This document shows positions 9,109 to 18,083 of a stretch of DNA of 64,000 nucleotides, one piece after another (position 1 is the first letter of the stretch; every line of letters starts with the position of its first letter). This DNA is from Rhodococcus spongiicola (GTDB lineage: Bacteria; Actinomycetota; Actinomycetes; Mycobacteriales; Mycobacteriaceae), in NCBI RefSeq assembly GCF_004011835.1, contig NZ_RKLN01000006.1, forward strand, positions 62,001 to 126,000, read 5' to 3'. Position numbers and translations under genes: made by a program. A model generated the notes under the pieces. It did no database searches. It saw only the letters and a list, made by a program, of their open reading frames with translations, and had not been told where the DNA came from.

Positions 9109-10272
9109 TCAGGCGACCGCTTCGGGGTGGCCGCCCATCCGGTCGAGGTGGCTCTCGACGTCCTCGAGGAAGCCGGGGACGAAGCGCAGGCTGCCGGTGC
9201 GGGCGCGCCTGAGGAACCCGGCGGTGGCGCGGGCGGACAGCAGCTGGGAGTGCTCGAGGAAGCCGCCGAGGTCCTCGTACTCGTCTTGGACCGGCCAGTG
9301 GGACTCGTGCACCCGGAACGCCCGTCTGTTCCGTCCCCACGCGGCGCTCGGCCAGGGGTCGCCGGGCTCGAGCGGGGTTTCGTGGTCGGGGCTGTAGGGG
9401 ATGCGGTCGAGGAGGCGCCCGCCCGCCCACTCGGCCATGCGCACGCTCACAGCGTTGCCGACCAGCCTCCAGCGATGGCCGTTGCGGACCCCTGTGACCT
9501 CGGTGGCGGGGGCGGTCCAGTCGGGGTCGAAGCCTTGCAAGCGTTCGGCGTCGATCAGGCCGGGGGTGACGATTTCACCCGACGGCAGCCGGACCGCCGG
9601 CGGCGACGCGATGCCGACGGTCGAGCCGCCCTTGAGCGTCGGCACCGCGTTGACGGCCCATCCGAGCCCGCGGACACCCTCGGTCCAGTAGAAGCCACAT
9701 GGGTACTGCGACGGGTCGCCCTCGTCGGGTGTGCCGGCGTCCTGACCGAACAGCACCTCGCGGGGGTCGTCACTGCGCGAGGCGAGCATCAGTACGCGCT
9801 GGCGGCGCTGCGGCAGCCCGAACGCGCGGGCGTCCACCACGCGGTAGGCCCAGGTGTAGCCGAGATCTTCGAGTGCGTCCGTGATGTGCCGCATCGCCGC
9901 GCCGCGTCCGAGTTGCAGCATGAAGGGGACATTCTCGATCAGTAGCCAGCGTGGGCCCTTCTTGCGTTTGACCAGACGGAACACCTCGTCGACCAGGCCC
10001 GAACGGGCGCCGGTGATCCCGGCGGTGCGGCCGGCCTGCGACAGGTCCTGGCACGGGAAGCCGGCCGCGACGAGTTCGATGCGTTGCGGCAACGACCGCA
10101 GCTGGGTGACGTCGCCGTGCAGTTCGACGCCGGAGAACCGGGTGCGCAGCACCTGCTGGGCGCCAGGGTCGATCTCGCACAGCAGTTCGGTTTCCCAACC
10201 GTGGCTGCGCAGGCCCAACTCCACCCCGCCGATACCGGCGAACAGCCCCACCATGTTCCCGGTCGAAGTCAC
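9109..10272 (-). CDS. DNA (cytosine-5-)-methyltransferase
   Basis: A 387-aa C5 cytosine methyltransferase. Motifs in order: I GLFAGIGGVELGL, IV with the catalytic Cys AAGFPCQDLSQAG, VI LLIENV, VIII FGLPQRRQRVLML, then the target recognition region, IX-X RLQGFDPDW and RLVGNAVSVRMAEW. The GTG start at 10272 was chosen because GGAAGG lies about 5-10 bases upstream and the motif I methyltransferase start is only six residues in; a longer upstream reading has no homology. The recognition sequence cannot be read by eye. No restriction endonuclease gene is adjacent, so with vsr this looks like an orphan methylation unit rather than a full restriction-modification system. Confidence 0.9.
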   Translation of the reverse strand: MTSTGNMVGLFAGIGGVELGLRSHGWETELLCEIDPGAQQVLRTRFSGVELHGDVTQLRSLPQRIELVAAGFPCQDLSQAGRTAGITGARSGLVDEVFRLVKRKKGPRWLLIENVPFMLQLGRGAAMRHITDALEDLGYTWAYRVVDARAFGLPQRRQRVLMLASRSDDPREVLFGQDAGTPDEGDPSQYPCGFYWTEGVRGLGWAVNAVPTLKGGSTVGIASPPAVRLPSGEIVTPGLIDAERLQGFDPDWTAPATEVTGVRNGHRWRLVGNAVSVRMAEWAGGRLLDRIPYSPDHETPLEPGDPWPSAAWGRNRRAFRVHESHWPVQDEYEDLGGFLEHSQLLSARATAGFLRRARTGSLRFVPGFLEDVESHLDRMGGHPEAVA

Positions 10273-10347
10273 GGCACCCTTCCTCACGCAGATACACGAG
10301 CACGTTACTCGAGTCCTCCGCGAAGTCGGTGTTCCGGCACGAACGAA

Positions 10348-10372
10348 CACCCCGGCCGCGGCGACCGGGGTG
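10348..10372 (-). terminator. Hairpin downstream of the Clp ATPase gene
   Basis: Stem CACCCCGG (10348-10355) with CCGGGGTG (10365-10372) and a 9-base GC-rich loop, 25 bp after the clp stop codon and before the dcm start. No T tract. It probably ends clp transcription, separating it from dcm-vsr. Confidence 0.45.
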
Positions 10373-10396
10373 CTCGTAGTTCGGTCGTGTGGTCGC

Positions 10397-12859
10397 TTAC
10401 GGCTCGCTGGGCAGCGATCCCTCGGCGCCGTTGTGGTGCACCACGCCGAGTTCGAGTCCCGCATTGTCGGCCGCCACCCGCACGGTGTCGTCGGGCTCGA
10501 GCTCACCGGACAACAACAGCCCGGCGAGCCGGTTGTCGAGCTCCTTCTGGATGGTCCGGCGCAGCGGCCGCGCCCCGAACTCCGGCTGGTAGCCCTTCTC
10601 GGCGAGCCAGTCGACGGCGTCGTCGGTGATGTCGAGCTCGACGTGCTGGGCACGCAGCTGGCGGCGGGTGCCGTCGAGGATGAGCTCGATGATCTGCCGC
10701 AGCTCCGTCTGGTCGAGCCGGTGGAACACGATGGTCTCGTCGATCCGGTTGAGGAACTCGGGCCGGAAATGCACCCGCAGTCGTTCCATGAGCGTCGGCA
10801 CCAGCTCGTCGATGTCCTGGGCCTTGGAGCCGAGGATCAGGTCGGAGCCGATATTGCTGGTGAGGATCACGATGGTGTTCTTGAAGTCGACCGTGCGTCC
10901 CTGCGCGTCGGTGACACGGCCGTCGTCGAGTAGCTGGAGGAGGACGTTGAATACGTCCGGGTGTGCCTTCTCGACCTCGTCGAACAGCACCACCGAGTAC
11001 GGCTGTCGGCGCACCTTGTCGGTGAGTTGTCCGGCCTCCTCGTACCCGACGTAGCCGGGCGGGGCGCCGACGAGCCTGGAGACGGTGTGCTTTTCCTGGA
11101 ACTCGCTCATGTCGAACCGGATCATCCGGTCCTCGTCTCCGAACACGGCTTCCGCCAACGCTTTCGCGGTCTCGGTCTTGCCGACGCCGGTGGGGCCGAG
11201 GAACAGGAACGATCCGATTGGACGGTTCGGATCCGACAGACCGGCCCGCGAACGACGCACCGCCTCTGCCACCGCGGTGACGGCCTCGTCCTGTCCGATG
11301 ACGCGGGCATGCAGCACGTCCTCGAGGCGCATGAGTCGATCGCGTTCCTCGGACGTCAACTCCGCGACCGGAATTCCGGTCTGGCGCGAAACGATGTGCG
11401 CGATGTCGAGGACGGTCACCTCGGGAGTGCTCTCGTCAGGAGTTTCGCCGAGGCGTTCCTCGGCCTCGGTGACCTGACGCTTGAGTTCGTTGGCGCGCTC
11501 GTAGTCCTCCTGCTCGACAGCGGAGTCCTTCTCCCGCTTGAGTCGTGCGAGCTGCTCCTCGGCGGTACGGGTGTCGACGTCGGGGGTGTGGGTCCGCAGC
11601 CGCACACGGGCGCCCGCCTGGTCGACGAGATCGATCGCCTTGTCAGGCATGAATCGGTCGGTGATGTAGCGGTCCGACAGCTCGGCGGCGGCGACCAGCG
11701 CCTCGTCGGTGTAGTGGACCTGGTGGTGCGCCTCGTAGCTGTCGACCAGGCCACGCAGGATCTCGATGGTCTCGTCCACGGACGGTTCCGCGACCAGCAC
11801 CGGCTGGAAGCGCCGCTCGAGGGCGGCGTCCTTCTCGATGTGCTTGCGGTACTCGTCGATCGTGGTCGCACCGATCGCGTGCAGGTCGCCGCGGGCGAGG
11901 GCCGGCTTGAGCAGGTTCCCGGCGTCCATCGCGCCCTCGCCGCCGGCACCGGCACCGACGATGGTGTGCAACTCGTCGATGAACAGGATCAGCTCGTCGG
12001 AGTGGGCCTTGATCTCGTCGAGGATCTTCGTCAGCCGTTCCTCGAACTCGCCGCGGTACTTCGTGCCCGCCACGAGCGAACCGAGGTCGAGCGCGACGAC
12101 GCGACGATCGGCCAGCGTCGACGGGACGTCCTTGTTGACGATGCGCTGCGCGAGGCCCTCGACGATGGCGGTCTTGCCGACGCCGGGGTCGCCGATCAGC
12201 ACCGGGTTGTTCTTGCGGCGGCGCGACAGGATCTCGATGGTCTGCTCCACCTCCTGCGCGCGGCCGACGACCGGGTCGACATTGCCCGCGCGGGCCTCCG
12301 CGGTCAGATCACGCCCGTACTCGTCGAGCGTGGGCGTCGAACTGGGCGGCATCGCCGCCTTCTCGCCCTCGAGGGTCGCGCCCAGCAGGGCCTTGCCGGC
12401 CGGGCTCTCGGGGTTCGCGGCGATGCCGATGAGGATGTGTTCCGGGCCGATGTAGCTGCGGCCCGACTCGCTGGCCTGCTGCTGCGCGGTCCGTAGCGCC
12501 AGCTTCGCGGCCGGACTCAGGCTCGGTGCCCCCGGGGTGGTCTTCGGGGTCCCGTGCTTGTCCAGGTGTGAGGCCATCTTCGCGGCGATCTCGTCCGGAT
12601 CCAGATTGATGCCGCTCAGCACGCCGCGGGTGGGATCGTTCTGCGCCGCGGCATAGAGCAGGTGCTCGGGGGTGATCTCGCTGTTTCCCCACTCGATGGC
12701 TTCGTCGCGGGCGGTGGCGATCAGCTTCCGGGCACCGTCGTCGAGGAGCCGTCCGAGGTCGACCCGTTGCACGGGGGGCTGGGACGACAGCCCCGACCCG
12801 AAGAACCTCGCGAAAATGTCATCGAAGGGGCTGTCGATGCGACCCCAGCCTTCGGTCAT
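10397..12859 (-). CDS. Clp/Hsp100 AAA+ ATPase, ClpB/ClpC hybrid
   Basis: An 820-aa two-ring Hsp100 unfoldase. Domains: two Clp N-repeats at about 50-180, AAA-1 with Walker [16 protein letters not shown] and Walker [10 protein letters not shown], a short middle region containing a UVR-like helix ([20 protein letters not shown]) as in ClpC, AAA-2 with [15 protein letters not shown] and [14 protein letters not shown], and a ClpB_D2-small end. The segment after [12 protein letters not shown] lacks an obvious (L/I)GF loop used by ClpC/ClpA/ClpX to dock ClpP, and the region reads like ClpB. So it may be a disaggregase or use another partner. ATG 12859 follows GGAGG by 7 bases. The extended frame upstream is not supported. 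Confidence 0.88.
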   Translation of the reverse strand: MTEGWGRIDSPFDDIFARFFGSGLSSQPPVQRVDLGRLLDDGARKLIATARDEAIEWGNSEITPEHLLYAAAQNDPTRGVLSGINLDPDEIAAKMASHLDKHGTPKTTPGAPSLSPAAKLALRTAQQQASESGRSYIGPEHILIGIAANPESPAGKALLGATLEGEKAAMPPSSTPTLDEYGRDLTAEARAGNVDPVVGRAQEVEQTIEILSRRRKNNPVLIGDPGVGKTAIVEGLAQRIVNKDVPSTLADRRVVALDLGSLVAGTKYRGEFEERLTKILDEIKAHSDELILFIDELHTIVGAGAGGEGAMDAGNLLKPALARGDLHAIGATTIDEYRKHIEKDAALERRFQPVLVAEPSVDETIEILRGLVDSYEAHHQVHYTDEALVAAAELSDRYITDRFMPDKAIDLVDQAGARVRLRTHTPDVDTRTAEEQLARLKREKDSAVEQEDYERANELKRQVTEAEERLGETPDESTPEVTVLDIAHIVSRQTGIPVAELTSEERDRLMRLEDVLHARVIGQDEAVTAVAEAVRRSRAGLSDPNRPIGSFLFLGPTGVGKTETAKALAEAVFGDEDRMIRFDMSEFQEKHTVSRLVGAPPGYVGYEEAGQLTDKVRRQPYSVVLFDEVEKAHPDVFNVLLQLLDDGRVTDAQGRTVDFKNTIVILTSNIGSDLILGSKAQDIDELVPTLMERLRVHFRPEFLNRIDETIVFHRLDQTELRQIIELILDGTRRQLRAQHVELDITDDAVDWLAEKGYQPEFGARPLRRTIQKELDNRLAGLLLSGELEPDDTVRVAADNAGLELGVVHHNGAEGSLPSEP

Positions 12860-13182
12860 GTCGCGACCTCCAAATGTCTGGTTCCAGCAATCTGGTTCGG
12901 ACTGGTCCGCGCTGCTCGAGTCGGGCGGCGCCGCTCGAGTGGGACGTCTCAACCTTGCGACGGCGGTCGGGGGAAGTAAAGGGTCCTCGGACCCCATAGT
13001 CGGACGCCATAGTTGGACGCAATAGTCGGACCCCAGGGTCGACCCAGAGCCTCGGACTCGTCGCGTGGCAGGCTCGGGCGCATCGTGCAGCGGAGCCTGC
13101 CGAAATGTCCGAGCGTCTCCCGAGCACAGGTCCCGCCCGCCCCCACACGACTCGTCGTCGTTCGTCGCCTACCGTAGAGACC
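12860..13182. other. 323-bp divergent intergenic region
   Basis: Separates the leftward Clp ATPase from the rightward DUF1089-type gene. It contains three 13-bp direct repeats (12993-13031), two GCTCGAGT copies near 12915 and 12933, and a segment at about 12933-12954 that on the minus strand resembles the HspR HAIR inverted repeat but with a spacer one base short. No convincing ORF. Confidence 0.5.
12993..13031. repeat. Three 13-bp direct repeats upstream of the Clp gene
   Basis: Units 12993-13005, 13006-13018 and 13019-13031 share the pattern ATAGT(C/T)GGAC in plus orientation with 1-3 differences; a partial fourth (TCGGAC) ends at 12992. They lie 134-172 bp upstream of the clp start. The regular 13-bp spacing could be a regulator array or a slipped-strand expansion. 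Confidence 0.6.
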
Positions 13183-13767
13183 GTGACCATCCCGAGCACC
13201 GCGTCGTCCTGGCCTGCCGTTCTGACGTGGCGGGCCCGTTCTGTGCCGCGCATGGAGTCCGTGCGCGTCCAGCTCAACGGCAACCGCATCAAGGCGGCCG
13301 GACGCATCATCGGTGGCAAGTGCTCCGACCATCCCGCGTTCAGTGCGTCCTATGACCTCGTCACCGACGAGGTCGGGGTGACCCGGCGCTTGTCGTTGCG
13401 CACCGCGTTGGCGGCGGGGGAGCGGCACATGTCGATCAGCCGAGACGAGGAAGGCATCTGGATGGTCGAGACCGGCACCACCCACCTGCGCTCCGGGTTC
13501 GCGGGGGCGAAGGATGTCGACGTCGTGCTGAGCCCGTTCTTCAACACCCTGCCGATCCGGCGGTTCGGTATGCAGAACGAGTCCGAGGACTTCCAGGTGC
13601 CCGTCGTCTACGTCAACCTGCCCAACCTGGCGGTGCAGGAGGCGTCGCTGACTTACAGCAGCGGCGCCGACGGTGTGCACGTGCTCTCTCCGGTGTCGTC
13701 GTCGTCCATCACCGTCGACGAGGACGGCTTCGTCCTCGATTACCAGGGGCTGGCGGAGCGGATCTGA
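13183..13767 (+). CDS. Putative glycolipid-binding protein (DUF1089 type)
   Basis: A 194-aa protein resembling the actinobacterial/proteobacterial putative glycolipid-binding domain family. Recognisable stretches are VRVQLNGNRIKAAGRIIGG near residue 30, YDLVTDEVGVTRRLSLRT, MSISRDEEGIWMVETG, DVDVVLSPFFNTLPIRRFG and YVNLPNLAVQEASLTYSSG. It has no signal peptide and is predicted cytoplasmic, folding mostly as beta strands. GTG 13183 is the chosen start because the family N terminus (WRAR..ESVRV) follows shortly; the Shine-Dalgarno match is weak. It stands alone, convergent with the P-type ATPase gene. The biochemical role of the family is unproven. Confidence 0.75.
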   Translation: MTIPSTASSWPAVLTWRARSVPRMESVRVQLNGNRIKAAGRIIGGKCSDHPAFSASYDLVTDEVGVTRRLSLRTALAAGERHMSISRDEEGIWMVETGTTHLRSGFAGAKDVDVVLSPFFNTLPIRRFGMQNESEDFQVPVVYVNLPNLAVQEASLTYSSGADGVHVLSPVSSSSITVDEDGFVLDYQGLAERI

Positions 13768-13788
13768 GCCTGGGCGGGCCGGCCCCGG

Positions 13789-16548
13789 TCACACTGCCGA
13801 GCCGCGCCGCAGACGCTTGTCGACGGCGACGATGGCCGTGGCTACAGCGGCGATAGCCGCCACCCGAATCCAGGTCTCCCACCCGACCGGCGCCGTGTCG
13901 AATATCAGGTTGGCGCTGGGCAGATAGGTGATCGCGGCCTGCGCGACCACTTGGACGGCGACCCCGATCAACACCCACCGATTCGTCAGGAATCCCAGCC
14001 GCCACGGCGACTGGGTCAACGACCGGCAGCTGAACAGGTACACGATCTCCACGGCCACGACGAGGTTGACGGCCGCGGTGCGTGCCTCGGCGAGTTCGGC
14101 CCCCATCGACAGCTCCCACTGGAACAGCCACCAGGTCCCGACCACCATCACCGTCGAGACCAGCAGGATCCGCAGCGTCAACGCCGAGGTCAACAGGGGA
14201 CGGTCCGGATCGCGCGGCGGCCGTTCCATGATGTCGCGCTCCTTCGGCTCGAACGCCAGCATGAGGCCCAGCACGAGCGCGGTCGTCATGTTGATCCACA
14301 GGATCTGCACCGGCAGGATCGGCAACGTCAGCCCGCCGAGAATCGCGACCAGGATCACCCCACCCTGACCGACGTTCGTCGGAAGGGTCCAGGCGATGAA
14401 CTTCGTGAGGTTGTCGAAAACACCGCGACCCTCCTCCACTGCCGCCTCGATCGTGGCGAAGTCGTCGTCGGTGAGCACCATGTCGGCGGAGTCCTTGGCT
14501 ACCTCCGTCCCGCTGCGCCCCATCGCTATGCCGATGTCGGCGCGCCGCAATGCGGGCGCGTCGTTGACCCCGTCGCCGGTCATTGCCGTTACGTGCCCCT
14601 GGCGCTGCAGTGCCTCGACGAGCCTCAGTTTCTGCTGCGGCGACACTCGCGCGAACACCGATGCCCAGTTGGCGGCCTCGGGTAACTCCTCGTCCGTCAT
14701 GCCGGCCAGATCGCGGCCGGTCAGTGTCGCGTTGTCCTTCGGGGATGCCGCGTTGTCCTTCGGGGATGCCGTGTCGGTTTCGGGGGATGCAGGGGCCAGA
14801 CCGATGCGCGCGGCAATCGCCTTGGCAGTGGCGGCATGGTCGCCCGTGATCATCTTCACCGCGATGCCGGCGCGCTGGCACGCGCGCACCGCGTCGGCGG
14901 CCGAGGCGCGGGGCGGATCGACCATCGCTTGCAAACCGGTGAACGCCAAGGTTCCGGGCAGCTGGTCGGGATCCGGGTCGGCGGGATCGGTCGGGTCGTC
15001 ATCCCGGACAGCGGTCGCGAGCACACGTAACCCCTGGTCGGCGAGGTCCGAGGTGGCCTGGAGGATCTCTTCCGCGGCGAGGGGGTCCACTTCGCCGGCC
15101 CCTGACATCCGACCGCGACACAGGGCCAAGACCTGCTCGACCGCCCCCTTGACGACGACGACGGGTGGGCCGTCGGGGCGGGTGTGCCGCGTCGCCATGT
15201 AGCAGCGGTCCGAGCTGAACGGAATCGACCCCGTGCGCGGCATGTCCGCGAGGGTCCGGTTCTGGTCGTAGCCCGCCTTCGCGGCGACGGCGACCATCGC
15301 CCCCTCCGTGGGGTCTCCGACCACCGACCATTGCCCGTCCTTCGAGCGTCGTAGGGAGGCGTCGTTGCACAGCAATCCGGCCAGTAGCGTCCACCGCAGG
15401 GCCGGGTGCTGATCCGGGTCCACGGGGGTCCCGGAGGCGTCGACGATCTCTCCTACCGGCGCGAACCCGGAGCCGTGCACATCGACGGCGAGACCCGGTG
15501 TCCACACCGTTTGCACGGTCATCTGGTTCTCGGTGAGCGTGCCGGTCTTGTCCGAACAGACCACCGTCGTGCTACCGAGAGTCTCCACCGCCGGCAGACG
15601 CCGGACCACAGCGCGTCGCCGCGCCATCCGGCCGACGCCGATCGCGAGGGTCACGGTGACCGCCGCCGGCAGTCCCTCCGGGATGGCACTAACCGCGAGT
15701 GCGACTGCTGCCGTGAACGTGTTGGTTCCCTCGGTAGCGCGCAGCAGCCCGGCCACGAAGGTGACCGCAGCCAGAGCGACGATGGCGACGGTGAGAACTC
15801 GACTGAACCACGCCAACTTTCGAGTCAGTGGTGTGGCCAGGGTGTCGGCGGCACCGACGAGACGGTGGATCTCACCGAGCTCGGTGTTCGCGCCCGTCGC
15901 GACTGCAATACCGGAACCTGTCCCCGAGGTGACCAGGGTGCCCGAGTAGAGCATGTTGCGGCGGTCGGCGACGGCGGTGTCCGGTGGGAGCGCCACTTCG
16001 TTCTTGGAAACCGGCGCCGATTCACCGGTCAGCGACGATTCGTCGGCGCTGAGCTCGGTCAGGGTGACCATCCGCAGGTCTGCGGGGACCCTGTCGCCGG
16101 CCTCGACGACTACCAGGTCGCCGGGCACCAACCGCTCGGAGGGCACGGACCGTACCTCGCCGTCACGGACGACCCGGGCTTCGGTGCGAATGAGAGCCCG
16201 CAGTCCCTCGAGTGCCGCCTCGGCCCGCGACTCCTGGACGAAGCCGACTACCGCATTGACGATCACGACGGCGAAGATGACGCTCGAGTCCACGACCTCT
16301 CCGATCGCCATGGTCACGGCCCCGCACACCAGCAGCACGTAGATCAGCGGGTTGTGGAACTGTCGCAGCCACCGCATCAGCAGGCCGGCACGAGCAGGTC
16401 TCGGCAAGGTGTTCGGTCCGAACTGGGCCAATCGTTCGTGGGCCGTCTTATCGCCGAGACCATTTCGGGCGTCGGTCGACAGGAGCTCGACGACCTCGTG
16501 TGGTGTCAGCTCATGGTGAGTGGTCGTGGAGGTGAATGCAGCGCACAT
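13789..16548 (-). CDS. ctpF: Cation-transporting P-type ATPase, CtpF-like
   Basis: A 919-aa P2-type ATPase of the inner membrane closely resembling mycobacterial CtpF (calcium/alkali-cation efflux family). Landmarks: N-terminal cytosolic domain (GLGDKTAHERLAQFGPNTLP), TM1-2 around residues 60-105, actuator loop SADESSLTGESAPVSKNEVA, TM3-4 with the ion-site sequence VSAIPEGLPAAVTVTLA, phosphorylation motif VVCSDKTGTLTENQMT, nucleotide-binding KGAVEQ, hinge MTGDGVNDAPALRRADIGIA, and six C-terminal TMs starting at FIAWTLPTNVGQGG. The ATG 16548 start matches the family. An in-frame 21-bp tandem repeat expands the N-domain (PETDTASPKDNAASPKDNA). In Mycobacterium CtpF is hypoxia regulated; no DosR box was found in the 197 bp upstream. 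Confidence 0.9.
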   Translation of the reverse strand: MCAAFTSTTTHHELTPHEVVELLSTDARNGLGDKTAHERLAQFGPNTLPRPARAGLLMRWLRQFHNPLIYVLLVCGAVTMAIGEVVDSSVIFAVVIVNAVVGFVQESRAEAALEGLRALIRTEARVVRDGEVRSVPSERLVPGDLVVVEAGDRVPADLRMVTLTELSADESSLTGESAPVSKNEVALPPDTAVADRRNMLYSGTLVTSGTGSGIAVATGANTELGEIHRLVGAADTLATPLTRKLAWFSRVLTVAIVALAAVTFVAGLLRATEGTNTFTAAVALAVSAIPEGLPAAVTVTLAIGVGRMARRRAVVRRLPAVETLGSTTVVCSDKTGTLTENQMTVQTVWTPGLAVDVHGSGFAPVGEIVDASGTPVDPDQHPALRWTLLAGLLCNDASLRRSKDGQWSVVGDPTEGAMVAVAAKAGYDQNRTLADMPRTGSIPFSSDRCYMATRHTRPDGPPVVVVKGAVEQVLALCRGRMSGAGEVDPLAAEEILQATSDLADQGLRVLATAVRDDDPTDPADPDPDQLPGTLAFTGLQAMVDPPRASAADAVRACQRAGIAVKMITGDHAATAKAIAARIGLAPASPETDTASPKDNAASPKDNATLTGRDLAGMTDEELPEAANWASVFARVSPQQKLRLVEALQRQGHVTAMTGDGVNDAPALRRADIGIAMGRSGTEVAKDSADMVLTDDDFATIEAAVEEGRGVFDNLTKFIAWTLPTNVGQGGVILVAILGGLTLPILPVQILWINMTTALVLGLMLAFEPKERDIMERPPRDPDRPLLTSALTLRILLVSTVMVVGTWWLFQWELSMGAELAEARTAAVNLVVAVEIVYLFSCRSLTQSPWRLGFLTNRWVLIGVAVQVVAQAAITYLPSANLIFDTAPVGWETWIRVAAIAAVATAIVAVDKRLRRGSAV
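14728..14790. repeat. 21-bp in-frame tandem repeat in ctpF
   Basis: Two perfect copies of a 21-bp unit (14728-14748 and 14749-14769) followed by a diverged third (14770-14790). They encode ASPKDNA, ASPKDNA and ASPETDT in the ATPase nucleotide-binding domain. The period is a multiple of three, so copy-number change keeps the frame. Confidence 0.85.
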
Positions 16549-16745
16549 TCCCCGATCGCATCCGTCGGTGTGGCCGCGCGGCGGCAGCTACCTCCCGCCG
16601 TCGCGGCGATGGCCATGCAGAACCCGAAACGACTTCGCTGTGCCGTATCGCTTCATGCGATGTCGCTTCGCTGTGCCATGTCGGAGCCTAGTGGCGGGCT
16701 CGAGCGCCCAATAGGGCACGAGGACCTGGTTCGGCCTGGAAAACC

Positions 16746-18083
16746 TCAGCTCACCGCGAGCGCGCACGCGAGTGCCACGGATTCGGCCGGATGCGATCCG
16801 TGCCCGCTCGCGGTGGTCGGCAGCCCGACCACCTGAACCCCCGCCGGGGCGCGGTCGTCGACCGTGACGGGGACCGAGATCGCCGGGACGCGGAGACCGT
16901 TGAAGGGAATGCACATCCGCAGCAGTGGGGTGCGGGCCACCGCCGGGTCCGGCGACAGGGCCCGTTCCTGGGTCATCGAGCGCAGGGGCGTGGTTGCGGT
17001 GAGCAGTGCGTCCAAGCCCAGCTCGCCACGTAGCCGCGAAAGTGCGCGATGGCGAGAACGTTCGAGCGCGCGGACGGCATGCACATAGTCGACGGCGAGA
17101 CGGTCCTTCTGGGCCGCCAGCAGCGCCGCGGTCAGTGTTTGGTAACGCTCGGGTTCGGTCTCGAACCACTGCCGGTGCGTCTCGTACGCCTCCGAGCCGG
17201 TGATGAGCGGGTAGGCCGCGAGCAGCTCCTCCGTTTCCGGAAGTTCGACGTCGATCACCTCGGCGCCGGCGTCGGTCAGCGACCGGCACGCGGCGTCGAC
17301 GGCCGCCGCGATGGCCGCATCGGCGATGTCCCAGTTGTCGCCGCGTAGTCGCCCCACCCGCAGACCGGCGACGGGCGTATTCACGTGCGCGATGCCGGGG
17401 ATCGCACCCCACGCCAACGACACGTCGACGACGTCGGCGGCCAGCAGGCCCACGTGGTCGTACGTCGTCGACCCCGGGAACACGCCCGACGTCGGTAGCG
17501 CACCGAAGCTCGGTTTCATGCCGAGGATGCCGCACAGGGATGCGGGAGTCCTTACGCTGCAGCCGGTGTCGGTGCCCAACGCGAGCGGTACGACGCCCTT
17601 CGCGACCAGTGCCGCCGACCCGGAAGACGAGCCGCCGGGGATCAGGGTCGGGTCGTGTGGATGGGCTGCGGGCCCCCACGCATTGACCGCACCCGTTGGC
17701 CCGTAGCCGAACTCGTGCATGTGGGTCTTGGCGACGACGATCGCACCGGCCTTCCGCAATTGCGTAGTGATGCCGGCATCGTCCGTGGCGGGCGGGGCGT
17801 CGGCGAGGACGGCGCTGCCACAGCGTGTAGGCATCCCGGCCACGTCGATGTTGTCCTTCACCGCCACCGCGACCCCGTGCAGCGGGCCGATCCAGTCACG
17901 GGCGCCGATCGCCTCGTCCGCGCGGGCAGCAGCCTCGAGTGCCGCGGAATCGTCGCGAGCGGCAACCAGGTTCTCCCACGGCGTCCCCCGTAGCCCGTCG
18001 AGAGCATCGAGCGTCGCGCGCACGTGCTCGACGGCCGTCGTCTCCTTCGTGGCCAGTTGCCGGGCGATGTCGCGCAGGTTCAC
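16746..18083 (-). CDS. Amidase-signature family amidase
   Basis: A 445-aa amidase-signature hydrolase. The Ser-cisSer-Lys triad is visible: Lys in AVAVKDNIDVAGMPTRCGS, cis-Ser in the Gly/Ser loop IPGGSSSGSAALVA, and the nucleophile Ser in LGTDTGCSVRTPASLCG, where the usual second Gly is replaced by Cys. Cytoplasmic. The GTG start at 18083 overlaps the prephenate dehydrogenase stop (GTGA) and follows GGAGG; an in-frame GTG at 18092 is an alternative but sits too close to the site. The substrate is unknown; candidates are simple amides or N-carbamoyl compounds. It is not GatA: no GatB/GatC are nearby and the sequence is a free-standing type. Confidence 0.85.
   Translation of the reverse strand: MNLRDIARQLATKETTAVEHVRATLDALDGLRGTPWENLVAARDDSAALEAAARADEAIGARDWIGPLHGVAVAVKDNIDVAGMPTRCGSAVLADAPPATDDAGITTQLRKAGAIVVAKTHMHEFGYGPTGAVNAWGPAAHPHDPTLIPGGSSSGSAALVAKGVVPLALGTDTGCSVRTPASLCGILGMKPSFGALPTSGVFPGSTTYDHVGLLAADVVDVSLAWGAIPGIAHVNTPVAGLRVGRLRGDNWDIADAAIAAAVDAACRSLTDAGAEVIDVELPETEELLAAYPLITGSEAYETHRQWFETEPERYQTLTAALLAAQKDRLAVDYVHAVRALERSRHRALSRLRGELGLDALLTATTPLRSMTQERALSPDPAVARTPLLRMCIPFNGLRVPAISVPVTVDDRAPAGVQVVGLPTTASGHGSHPAESVALACALAVS

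Noticed and set aside
12930-12956. HspR (HAIR) operator upstream of the Clp gene
   Set aside because: Half-sites GTTGAG and CTCGAG differ from the consensus and the spacer is one base short; too weak to call.
16549-16745. DosR box upstream of ctpF
   Set aside because: No GGGAC-N-GTCCC type palindrome is seen; only a repeated CTTCGCTGTGCC segment is present.
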